This document shows, one piece after another, positions 48,982 to 56,455 of a stretch of 64,000 bases of DNA. Source of the stretch: Gordonia westfalica. GTDB lineage: Bacteria > Actinomycetota > Actinomycetes > Mycobacteriales > Mycobacteriaceae. Numbering within the stretch: the stretch's first letter is position 1; the number at the start of each line of letters is the position of its first letter. Below the pieces are notes generated by a model. The model saw only the letters and a program-made list of their open reading frames with translations, had not been told where the DNA came from and made no database searches. The DNA lies in NCBI RefSeq assembly GCF_900105725.1, contig NZ_FNLM01000034.1, positions 1-64,000 on the forward strand. Direction: 5' to 3'. A program made the position numbers and the translations under genes.

Positions 48982-50687
48982 CCGCAGTCGCGACCTCCAT
49001 CGAGGACCGCACCGACGACGCCGGTACCCGGACACCCCTCGCCGAGATCCGGGACCTGCACGTGTCCTTCGGCGGACGGGAGGTCGTCAAGGGCGTCTCG
49101 TTCTCGGTGAACGCGGGCGAATGCCTGGCCATCGTCGGTGAGTCCGGATCGGGCAAGTCGGTGACCGCGCGCACGCTCATCGGGCTCACCGGCGAGGGCG
49201 CCCGGATCAGCGCCGAGGCCATCGCCTTCGACGGTCGGTCGCTGGTCGGATACAAGGATCGGGACTGGCGCCGGCTGCGTGGACGGGAGATCGGATTCGT
49301 CCTGCAGGACGCGCTGGTGTCGCTGGATCAGTTGCGCACCGTCGGAAGCGAGATCGGGGAAGCGCTGACTGCGCACTCGGAATCAGGGGGCAGCAGCGTC
49401 TTTCGAAATCGATCGCCGCTCCGCCGTGCGGAACGCGACGAGAAGGTCGTCGAACTGTTGACTCTGGTGGGCGTTCCCGAACCCCGTGTGCGGGCCGCCC
49501 AACGTCCTCACGAACTCTCCGGTGGACTACGCCAGCGCGCGCTGATCGCATCGGCTCTCGCGCAGGATCCGAAGCTGCTCATCGCGGATGAACCGACCAC
49601 CGCCCTCGACGCCACCGTGCAGGCTCAGATCCTCGACGTCCTCGGCGAGGCCAAGGGGCGCGGCAACGGCGTCATCCTGATCTCCCACGACCTCGCCGTG
49701 GTCGCCCGGCTCGCCGACCGCGTCGCGGTCATGCGGCACGGCGAGATCGTCGAATACGGCTCCACCGACGAAGTGCTGCGTAACCCGACGCACGAGTACA
49801 CCAGGAGCCTGCTCGCATCGGTGCCGTCGCGCACCTCCAAGGGCACCCTCCTGACGAGTGGCGAGACCCTTCCCGACGCACCGAGGGGTTCCGGTGCCGA
49901 CACGCCTCCCGCGCTGCGCGTACGCGATCTCCGAAAGTCGTTCGAGGGCAGACACAGGACGGTGAGGCCGGCCGTGCAGGGCGTCAGTTTCGACGTCCTG
50001 CCCGGCAAGACGCTGGGGATCGTCGGCGAATCCGGATCGGGCAAGACGACGACGGCCCGGATGGTCCTCGGGCTCACCGACCCGGACTCGGGGACCGTCG
50101 AGCTCAACGGGCGTCCGTGGAGCGCGCTGAGCGACGTCGAACGTCGTGCGAACCGTCACCTGATGTCGGTCATCTACCAGGACCCGCTCAGCTCGTTCGA
50201 TCCGCGGTGGAACGTCGAACGCATCCTGCGCGACAGTCTGCGTTCCCGGGACCTGCGCGGCAAGGCACTCGACGACCGCATCTCCGAGCTCCTCGACAGC
50301 GTCGGACTCTCCGATGCGTTCCGTCGACGTCACCCGCTGCACCTGTCCGGTGGACAGCGGCAGCGCGTCGCCATCGCCCGCGCGCTGGCACCCGAGCCGT
50401 CGGTGATCGTGTGCGACGAGCCGGTGTCGGCCCTCGACGTGTCGATCCAGGCCCGAATCCTCGACCTGCTCGCGATGCTGCAGGTGGAAACCGGTGTCTC
50501 ACTGGTCTTCATCTCGCACGACCTCGGTGTCATCCACCACGTCGCCGACGACATCCTGGTGATGCGCGGGGGAGAGGTCGTCGAATACGGCGACGCCGAC
50601 CGCGTCTTCGGGAGCCCGGAGCATCCCTACACGCGTGAACTCCTCGATGCGGTGCCCACCATCGAGGCCGAGGAGTCCATCGCCTGA
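48978..50687 (+). CDS. ABC transporter ATPase with two nucleotide-binding domains (DppD-DppF fusion)
   Basis: This 569-residue protein has two complete ABC domains. The first has Walker A GESGSGKSVTARTLIGL (near 54), signature ELSGGLRQRALIASALAQDP and Walker B LLIADEPTTALDATV. The second has GESGSGKTTTARMVLGL (near 353), signature HLSGGQRQRVAIARALAPEP and VIVCDEPVSALDVSI. It powers the permease pair before it. It is the last gene of the four-gene transporter operon. Confidence 0.93.
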   Translation: MTAVATSIEDRTDDAGTRTPLAEIRDLHVSFGGREVVKGVSFSVNAGECLAIVGESGSGKSVTARTLIGLTGEGARISAEAIAFDGRSLVGYKDRDWRRLRGREIGFVLQDALVSLDQLRTVGSEIGEALTAHSESGGSSVFRNRSPLRRAERDEKVVELLTLVGVPEPRVRAAQRPHELSGGLRQRALIASALAQDPKLLIADEPTTALDATVQAQILDVLGEAKGRGNGVILISHDLAVVARLADRVAVMRHGEIVEYGSTDEVLRNPTHEYTRSLLASVPSRTSKGTLLTSGETLPDAPRGSGADTPPALRVRDLRKSFEGRHRTVRPAVQGVSFDVLPGKTLGIVGESGSGKTTTARMVLGLTDPDSGTVELNGRPWSALSDVERRANRHLMSVIYQDPLSSFDPRWNVERILRDSLRSRDLRGKALDDRISELLDSVGLSDAFRRRHPLHLSGGQRQRVAIARALAPEPSVIVCDEPVSALDVSIQARILDLLAMLQVETGVSLVFISHDLGVIHHVADDILVMRGGEVVEYGDADRVFGSPEHPYTRELLDAVPTIEAEESIA

Positions 50688-50707
50688 GGTCGTGCGACCT
50701 GCCGGCC

Positions 50708-51247
50708 TCAGAACAACGTGGGCGGGAGTGCGCCCTCGAATTCCAGGAGCCGACGCTTCGTCGTCAGGCCTTCTCCGGCTGGGCCTCCGGAGTACCCGCC
50801 CAGACCGTCGCCTGCGACGACGCGGTGACAGGGGATCAGCAGCGGCACGGGGTTGATACCCATGATCGTCCCGACGCTCCGAGCGGGCACGGTGGTGCCG
50901 CTCATCGTCGCGAGCTGACCGTAGGTGACCGTCGATCCGAACGGCACGTCCCGGTGCAGTGCCGTCAGGACGGCGCGGGCCGAGTCGGAGACGTCGGGCA
51001 GTGCGATCGGGAGATCGAACGACGTCAGCTCACCGTCGAAGTACGCGCGGAGCTGTCGGACCGCCTCGGCCAGGAGCGGATCGGCAAGAGCCGGATCCGC
51101 CGGGGCGCATTCCATCGCCTCGGCCGTTTCACGCCAGGCGACACGGATGATCGCCCGGCCGTTGCCTGTGACCGTGATCGAGCCGACCGGCGTCGGCATG
51201 GAAAGGCTGGTCGTCGAGCCGGCATCTCGATCCTGTGCTGAGGTCAT
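50708..51247 (-). CDS. ogt: Methylated-DNA--protein-cysteine methyltransferase
   Basis: This 179-residue suicide enzyme repairs O6-alkylguanine. The active-site motif is LLIPCHRVV with Cys 140, followed by GLGGYSGG. The helix-turn-helix segment is GSTVTYGQLATMSGTTVPAR. The ATG at 51247 overlaps the TGA stop of the aldo/keto reductase frame (ATGA), which indicates a common transcript. It converges on the transporter operon with a 20-base gap. Confidence 0.93.
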   Translation of the reverse strand: MTSAQDRDAGSTTSLSMPTPVGSITVTGNGRAIIRVAWRETAEAMECAPADPALADPLLAEAVRQLRAYFDGELTSFDLPIALPDVSDSARAVLTALHRDVPFGSTVTYGQLATMSGTTVPARSVGTIMGINPVPLLIPCHRVVAGDGLGGYSGGPAGEGLTTKRRLLEFEGALPPTLF

Positions 51248-52399
51248 CGGCGTCTCTGTTGCTCGTGCGGGTGGGTCTGGCGCGCCCCACTGTATCGGGA
51301 CGCCTCTGACACACTGCCCGCGACGACACACGGCCCGAGGTCGGGTGAGCCGTAGCGGGTCAGACAGCAGCGGCGCGCTCGTGGACGGGCCGACGCGACA
51401 TGGATCGGTTCAGAACGGCCCGGGGGCAGATAGGTCTGGTCGAGCCTGCCGATGTCGGTTCCGGGCGGGACGATCTCATCGATGCGGTCGAGGACATCGT
51501 CGGGCAGTGCCACGTCGAGCCCTTTGAGAAGGTCGTCGAGCTGCGGGATCGTGCGCGGTCCGATCAGGGCACTGGTGATGCCGGGATGGGTGATGGCGAA
51601 CGACATCGCCAGGTGGGTGATCGGGATGCCCGACTCCGTGGCCAACCTGAGGAATTGCTCGACCTTCTCGAGCCGCCTCTCGTCGTCGAGAGCCTTGATC
51701 ATGCCTGTGCGGACGAGATCGCTCTTCTGTCCTCGCCGGACCCGCCCGGTCAACATGCCCTGGCCCAGCGGCCCCAAGCGATGACGCCCATGCCGAAACG
51801 CTGTGCGGTCGGCAGGATCTCGGTTTCGATGCCGCGGTTGAGCAGTGAGTACGGTGCCGGGTCGGTGCGGAACCGGCGCAAGCCGTGGCGCTCGGCGACC
51901 CACTGTCCGTCGACGATGTCCGAGACCAGGGTGTTCGACGAACCGATGGCGCGGACCTTGCCGCTGCTCATCAGGTCGGTGAGTGCGGCGAGAGTCTCTT
52001 CGAGATCGGTGTCGGGGTCGGGGTGGTGGACTGGTAGAGATCGATGTAATCGGCCTGGAGGCGACGGAGGGACTCTTCCACCGCGCGCACGATCCATCGG
52101 CGCGAGGTGCCCCGCCGGTTCGGGTCGCCGCCCATCGGGCGACTGAATTTCGTTGCCAGAACGACATTTTCGCGTCGTCCTCGAAGCGCTTTGCCGACCA
52201 CCACCTCCGAAGCGCCATGCGGCGGCAGGGAGTACGCGTCGGCCGTGTCGATGAAGTTGATCCCGGCGTCGAGCGCGGTGTGGATGAGTCGGACCGACTC
52301 GTCATGGTCGGGGCTGCCCATCGATGCCCCGAGTAGCAGGGTGCCGAGTGCGTACGGGCTGACCTGGATCCCCGTTCGGCCGAGTGTGCGGTACTGCAT
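51244..52399 (-). pseudogene. aldo/keto reductase, two single-base frameshifts
   Basis: From ATG 52399 the protein reads MQYRTLGRTGIQVSPYALG with catalytic-region FIDTADAYSLPPHG, then LQADYIDLYQ. One base is missing near 52030: the frame jumps to HHPDPDTDLEETLAALTDLM. A second base is missing near 51773: VIAWG jumps to GPLGQGMLTGRVRRGQKSDL. The rest ends SALIGPRTIPQLDDLLKGLD and a long tail whose stop overlaps the ogt start. With both bases restored it would be a normal NADPH-dependent AKR. Both shifts lie at or beside short G/C runs, so base-calling error is possible. Confidence 0.85.
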
Positions 52400-52463
52400 G
52401 GGGCTCTCCTCGGTGAGGTGGTTGTGGGAGAGGGCCACCGGACGGCGACCGCCGCGCCTAACT

Positions 52464-52500
52464 GGAATGCTGTTCCGATTAATATACGGAAAGGCATTCC
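52464..52500. promoter_or_regulatory. 37-bp nested palindrome, probable TetR operator
   Basis: GGAATGC (52464-52470) and TTCCG (52473-52477) mirror CGGAA (52487-52491) and GCATTCC (52494-52500) around an AT-rich centre ATTAATATA, which could hold a -10 box. It lies between the divergent aldo/keto reductase and TetR genes, where a TetR repressor would be expected to bind. Confidence 0.7.
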
Positions 52501-52516
52501 GGTAGACAAGGCCAAC

Positions 52517-52533
52517 CGGAAGACTTTTCCGGA
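52517..52533. promoter_or_regulatory. second shorter palindrome near the TetR start
   Basis: CCGGAA (52517-52522) pairs with TTCCGG (52528-52533). It shares the CGGAA/TTCCG core with the 37-bp palindrome 30 bases upstream, so it may be a second operator. It lies about 27 bases before the TetR ATG. Confidence 0.5.
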
Positions 52534-52559
52534 ACGCCTGATCGTGACAGGGTGGTGCC

Positions 52560-53176
52560 ATGCAGACGCACGAGGTCGACCCCGCCGCCGACGCCGGGCT
52601 TCGGCCGCGGCGCAAGCGCGCCGATGCGCAGCGCAACGTCGTCGCGCTGATCGATGCGGCAAGAATCGTCTTCGCGAGATCCGGGGTGGACGCGCCCGCC
52701 AAGGAGATCACCGACGCGGCCGGGGTCGGGGTGGGCACGCTCTACCGCCACTTTCCGAAGCGGTCCACCCTGGTGGTAGCTGTCCTCGAGAAGGAGATCG
52801 ACGCCTGCGCGGACCTCGCCGAGGAGTTGCGGGACTCTCTTCGACCGGCCGACGCGCTGGCCGGGTGGGTCGACCGGTACATCGAACTCGTGGGCACCAA
52901 GCGAGGTCTCGCCTCGGCTCTGCACTCGGGGATCCGGCCTTCGGTTCGTTGGCAGACCACATCGTGGATCGACTCGAGCCGGCGGTGGACTCGCTGTTGG
53001 CCGCAGGTTCCGACGACCTGCGGGCGGACATCGGCGCGACGATGCTGTTGCACGGGATTGCCCTGTTGTGTCAGCCGGTGCCCGGGGAAGGGTTCGACTG
53101 CAACCGGCGGCTGGTGGATGTGTTCGTCGACGGTTTGTACGTCCGGCCCGGTGGCGCGTCCGACGCTTCTGCGTGA
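52560..53176 (+). pseudogene. TetR-family regulator, one single-base frameshift
   Basis: The N-terminal DNA-binding domain is intact (LIDAARIVFARSGVDAPAKE, then ITDAAGVGVGTLYRHFPKRS). The frame is lost at the GGGG run near 52928-52931: ALHSG should continue DPAFGSLADHIVDRLEPAVD, which is in the next frame and ends ...FVDGLYVRPGGASDASA at 53176. Restoring one G gives a normal ~205-residue protein. It is divergent from the aldo/keto reductase, the usual target arrangement. Sequencing error is as likely as true decay. Confidence 0.83.
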
Positions 53177-53230
53177 CGGTGAACGGGTCGTCGAGGGAAT
53201 AACGGCCGGCGACAGGGTGTTCCCTGCACC

Positions 53231-53653
53231 ATGAGTGCCAACGCAGAATTGAGTCCTGAAGGCTGGGTCCGCGAGCAGACCGAGAAGATCCTGGAGCAGG
53301 GCACCACCGATGGTGTCCAGGTGATGGATCGTCCCATCGTGCTGTTCACCACCACCGGCGCGAAGTCGGGCAAGAAGCGGTACGTGCCGCTCATGCGTGT
53401 GGAGGAGAACGGAAAGTACGCGATGGTCGCCTCCAAGGGCGGGGCGCCCGAGCATCCTGCCTGGTACTTCAACGTCAAGGCCAACCCGCGTGTCACCGTG
53501 CAGGACGGGACCGAGGTCAAGGAACTGACCGCGCGTGAGATCAGCGGCGACGAGCGCGCCCACTGGTGGGAGCTCGCGGTCGCGGCCTACCCGCCCTACG
53601 CCGAGTACCAGACCAAGACCGACCGCCAGATCCCGGTGTTCGTTCTGGAGTGA
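53231..53653 (+). CDS. Ddn-like deazaflavin (F420)-dependent nitroreductase family protein
   Basis: This 140-residue split-barrel protein has the landmarks LFTTTGAKSGKKRYVPLMRV, YAMVASKGGAPEHPAWYFNV and KANPRVTVQDG, then AYPPYAEYQTKTDRQIPVFV. The family in mycobacteria includes Ddn, an F420H2-dependent quinone reductase that also activates nitroimidazoles. The ATG at 53231 lies 54 bases after the TetR stop. It ends at a strong terminator. Confidence 0.9.
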   Translation: MSANAELSPEGWVREQTEKILEQGTTDGVQVMDRPIVLFTTTGAKSGKKRYVPLMRVEENGKYAMVASKGGAPEHPAWYFNVKANPRVTVQDGTEVKELTAREISGDERAHWWELAVAAYPPYAEYQTKTDRQIPVFVLE

Positions 53654-53672
53654 TCCGTCTGCAGCCCGCAGG

Positions 53673-53708
53673 CATCAGAGCCCCCGACCCGCGTCGGGGG
53701 CTCTGATG
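53673..53708. terminator. terminator after the Ddn-like gene
   Basis: A perfect 16-bp stem CATCAGAGCCCCCGAC (53673-53688) pairs with GTCGGGGGCTCTGATG (53693-53708) with loop CCGC. There is no T-tract, but the stem is very stable. It starts 20 bases after the stop codon. Confidence 0.75.
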
Positions 53709-53710
53709 TT

Positions 53711-53854
53711 GTACCGGCCGAATGTGAGACAGGGAAGTGGCAGACCCGAATCCTCGCCGAGGAACTCGAATCGGAGTTCAAGTTCGCGCGTCAGAAGTCG
53801 AAGCTCGCCGGGGCCATTCGCGGTTCGTACTTCGTGATCAAGGGTGAGTACTGA
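53711..53854 (+). pseudogene. orphan coding fragment without a start codon
   Basis: One frame reads ETGKWQTRILAEELESEFKF, then ARQKSKLAGAIRGSYFVIKG, and ends at a TGA (53852-53854). The composition and codon positions look coding. There is no ATG, GTG or TTG in frame before it, only a stop at 53651 in front of the hairpin. It may be the 3' end of a lost gene. I do not recognise the family. It overlaps the 3' end of the converging CDF gene by 17 bases. Confidence 0.3.
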
Positions 53855-54896
53855 TCGGGTGCTCGTGATCGTCGTGTGCGGGATAAGCGTGGATCAGCGC
53901 GCTGGCGAGCTTCGGAACGGCATGGGTCAGTTCGTGTTCGGCGTCGTGCGCGATGGTGTGCGCCTCGGTCAGCCGTAGGTTCGGATCGACGTCGAGTTCG
54001 GCGTCGGCGTGGAGGCGATGTCCGATCCAGCGCATGCGAACGCTGCGGACGGCCAGGACTCCCGGACGTTCGGCGAGGGTCTTCTCGGCGGTCTCGACGA
54101 GTGCCGGGTCCACGCCGTCGAGGAGGCGGCGGAAGACGTTTCGCACCGCGGTGCGCAGGACCGCGAGGATGGCGACCGTGATCAGCAGTCCGATGATCGG
54201 ATCGGCGAGCGGAATCCCCACTGCCGCACCGGCTGCGCTGAGCAGCACCGCAAGGGACGTGAAACCGTCTGTGCGTGCGTGGAGTCCGTCGGCGACGAGG
54301 GCGGCTGAACCGATGCGTCTGCCGACCCGGATGCGGTACAGCGCCACCCATTCGTTGCCGATGAAGCCGACGAGACCGGCCAGCGCCACCCACCCGACGT
54401 GTTCGATGGGGCGGGGATTCATGAGTCTTCCGATGGCTTCGTATCCGGCGATGATCACCGACAACGCGATCATCGCGACGACGAACAGGCCGGCCAGATC
54501 TTCGACGCGCCCGAACCCGTAGGTGTAGCGGCGCGTGGCTCGCCGGGTGCCCATCGCGAAGGCGATCCAGAGCGGTACCGCGGTGAGGGCATCCGAGAAG
54601 TTGTGAATCGTGTCGGCGGCCAGTGCAATCGAGCCCGATACGGCGACGACGCCGGCCTGTGCCAGCGCGGTGACGCCCAGGACCACCAGGCTGATCTTCA
54701 CTGCTCGGATACCCGCTCGCGACGATTCGAGCGCGGAATCGACGCTGTCGGCGGCGTCATGGGAATGCGGCGCGAAGATCTCGGCGATCACCCCGGTGAA
54801 GCCGTGTCGGTGCGGGTGGTCGTGGTGATGCGGATGGCCGTGTGCATGGTGGTCAGGCTGCTCGTTCGCATGCGGGTCGCGGGGGAGATGTGTCAT
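53838..54896 (-). CDS. Cation diffusion facilitator (CDF) metal exporter
   Basis: This 352-residue transporter has a His-rich N-terminus (HHAHGHPHHHDHPHRHG, residues about 16-32). About six membrane helices follow, with metal-site residues in ALAADTIHNFSDALTAVPLW (H-x3-D) and LVADGLHARTDGFTSLAVLL (H-x3-D). The cytoplasmic C-terminal domain (VRSVRMRWIGHRLHADAELD) completes the family length. CDF proteins export Zn, Co, Ni or Cd by proton exchange. It lies 3 bases behind an ArsR/SmtB repressor, so it is probably induced by the metal it exports. Which metal is not clear. Confidence 0.92.
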   Translation of the reverse strand: MTHLPRDPHANEQPDHHAHGHPHHHDHPHRHGFTGVIAEIFAPHSHDAADSVDSALESSRAGIRAVKISLVVLGVTALAQAGVVAVSGSIALAADTIHNFSDALTAVPLWIAFAMGTRRATRRYTYGFGRVEDLAGLFVVAMIALSVIIAGYEAIGRLMNPRPIEHVGWVALAGLVGFIGNEWVALYRIRVGRRIGSAALVADGLHARTDGFTSLAVLLSAAGAAVGIPLADPIIGLLITVAILAVLRTAVRNVFRRLLDGVDPALVETAEKTLAERPGVLAVRSVRMRWIGHRLHADAELDVDPNLRLTEAHTIAHDAEHELTHAVPKLASALIHAYPAHDDHEHPISTHP

Positions 54897-54899
54897 CGC

Positions 54900-55283
54900 T
54901 CAGGCCTCGCGGCCGACACCCGGATCGACGGAGCGCAGCGTGGGGTCGTCGCGATGGTGTGGAGGTACGCCGGGCCCGGCGTGCTCGGCGTTGAAGACCG
55001 CGTCCGTGACGAGCCGTTGGACGTGTTCGTTCTCGAGGCTGTAGTAGATCGTGGTCCCGGCGCGTCGGGTGCGGACCAGCCGCGCCATCCGGAGTTTGGC
55101 GAGATGTTGTGACACCGAGGGCCCGGGCTTGCCTACCACGTCTGCGAGTTCGCTGACCGACATCTCGGTGTCGGTCAGCGCCCACAGCAGCTGGATCCGG
55201 GTTGGATCGGCAAGCATCCGGAAGACCTCGACCACCAATCGCACCTGGTCTTCAGCGATCGGTGAATGCTTATCTGCATTCAT
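54900..55283 (-). CDS. ArsR/SmtB-family metal-sensing repressor
   Basis: This 127-residue winged-helix repressor has FRMLADPTRIQLLWALTDTE, a recognition helix in KPGPSVSQHLAKLRMARLV and a wing RTRRAGTTIYYSLENEHVQR. There is no alpha-3 Cys pair. The C-terminal helix ENEHVQRLVTDAVFNAEH has His residues near the alpha-5 positions used by NmtR/CzrA sensors, and the tail adds PPHHRDD. Zinc, nickel or cobalt sensing is therefore likelier than arsenic. It is the first gene of the operon with the CDF exporter. Its own start codon lies inside its likely operator. Confidence 0.9.
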   Translation of the reverse strand: MNADKHSPIAEDQVRLVVEVFRMLADPTRIQLLWALTDTEMSVSELADVVGKPGPSVSQHLAKLRMARLVRTRRAGTTIYYSLENEHVQRLVTDAVFNAEHAGPGVPPHHRDDPTLRSVDPGVGREA

Positions 55284-55293
55284 ATGCAGATAA
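55270..55293. promoter_or_regulatory. ArsR operator palindrome overlapping the start codon
   Basis: TTATCTGCAT (55270-55279) and ATGCAGATAA (55284-55293) are a perfect 10-4-10 inverted repeat of the AT-rich kind bound by ArsR/SmtB repressors. The four-base centre TCAT contains the start codon of the repressor (complement of 55281-55283). Binding would thus cover the translation start and the transcription start if the mRNA is leaderless. Confidence 0.78.
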
Positions 55294-55323
55294 TAGCGCT
55301 CCCCGGCGTCGGGGGAACCGACG

Positions 55324-56373
55324 TCAGGAGAAGCGGATGTTCATGGTCGCGAGACCGAACACCTTCCGGCCACCCGACTTCGCGACGATGATCACGACGC
55401 CGGTCCGGGTCTCCGGGTCCAGCGACTTGATGCGTCCGCTGAACTCGATCTCGCCACCGTTGTCGGCCGAGACGGGGACCGTCTGCGAGAGCCGGACCGA
55501 GTAGCGGGTGACCGCGCCGGGGTCGCCGGACCACGAGGCGACGAAAGCCGCGCCGAGGCCCATGGTGAGCATGCCGTGCGCGATGACGTCGGGCAGCCCG
55601 GCGAGCTTAGCGACCGCCTCGTCCCAGTGGATGGGGTTGGCGTCACCGGCGACGCCACCGTAGTTGACCAGGTCGCCGCGCGAGATGCGGGCGTTGTGGA
55701 TGGGCAGTTCGTCGCCGACGGACAGCTCGTCGAAGGACCGGGCGCCGGACGGGCGCGCCGAGCCGTCGGCGACGCGGATCTCACCCTCGGGCCGGACTGT
55801 CTTCTCGTACAGGTGGTGGGTGTCCTCGTGGCTGAAGATGTTGACGTCGTGCATCATCACCTTGCGCACCGCCGGGCCGAGGGTCGGATCGACCTCGTCG
55901 GCCGTGACGCCGACGACGGTCGTGTGCATCGTGTGCACCTTCTCGCCCGCGGCGTCGGTCATGGTGTTGGTCACCGTGATCAGTTCCCGGCCCGCGACCT
56001 TGCGCACGCTCGACAGTTCGACATCGGTGACGAGCTCGTCTCCGGCCACGATCGGGCGGTGCTGCTCGAAGACCTGCTCGGTCTGCACGTAGGTGTCGTA
56101 GCCGACGATCACCGACTCGAACAGCTCGCGGTTCGCGGCCATCGCCGGGATCGAGGTGAACGTCAGCGGCGCGGCGAGTCCCGAATATCCCAGAGCGGCA
56201 GCGGCTTCGGGCTCCCAGTGGGCGGGGTGGTAGTCCTGGACCGCGCGGGCGTATTCGCGGACCTTCTCGCGTCCGACCTCATAGGAGCCGTCGAGGACGT
56301 AATAGTGGCCGACGCGCGCCTCGAGGTCGGGGGCCTCGCCGGCTGTCGGTTCCGTGATCGGGGGTTGGGTCAT
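55324..56373 (-). CDS. fused HadA/HadB (3R)-hydroxyacyl-ACP dehydratase
   Basis: This 349-residue protein joins two hot-dog domains. Residues about 20-170 match HadA (YEVGREKVREYARAVQDYHP, then GYSGLAAPLTFTSIPAMAA). Residues about 215-345 match HadB (FDELSVGDELPIHNARISRG, then the hydratase motif YGGVAGDANPIHWDE with its catalytic Asp and His, and IAHGMLTMGLGAAFV). In mycobacteria HadA and HadB are separate subunits of the FAS-II dehydratase that elongates meromycolic acids. The fused form occurs in some relatives. It stands alone here, not in a fatty-acid operon. A role in mycolate chain elongation is inferred. Confidence 0.88.
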   Translation of the reverse strand: MTQPPITEPTAGEAPDLEARVGHYYVLDGSYEVGREKVREYARAVQDYHPAHWEPEAAAALGYSGLAAPLTFTSIPAMAANRELFESVIVGYDTYVQTEQVFEQHRPIVAGDELVTDVELSSVRKVAGRELITVTNTMTDAAGEKVHTMHTTVVGVTADEVDPTLGPAVRKVMMHDVNIFSHEDTHHLYEKTVRPEGEIRVADGSARPSGARSFDELSVGDELPIHNARISRGDLVNYGGVAGDANPIHWDEAVAKLAGLPDVIAHGMLTMGLGAAFVASWSGDPGAVTRYSVRLSQTVPVSADNGGEIEFSGRIKSLDPETRTGVVIIVAKSGGRKVFGLATMNIRFS

Positions 56374-56455
56374 TTCGACAACGCTAATCGTGCGGGTTGC
56401 GGTGACAAAACCGTGGCGTCCTGCCGGTCACGCGCTCGACCCGGCCGAGCAGGCG

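Noticed and set aside
45414..50687. Nickel transporter (Nik) identity for the ABC operon
   Set aside because: The binding protein lacks a recognisable nickel-site histidine context and the genomic partner genes are flavin monooxygenases. A general family-5 solute transporter is as far as the sequence allows.
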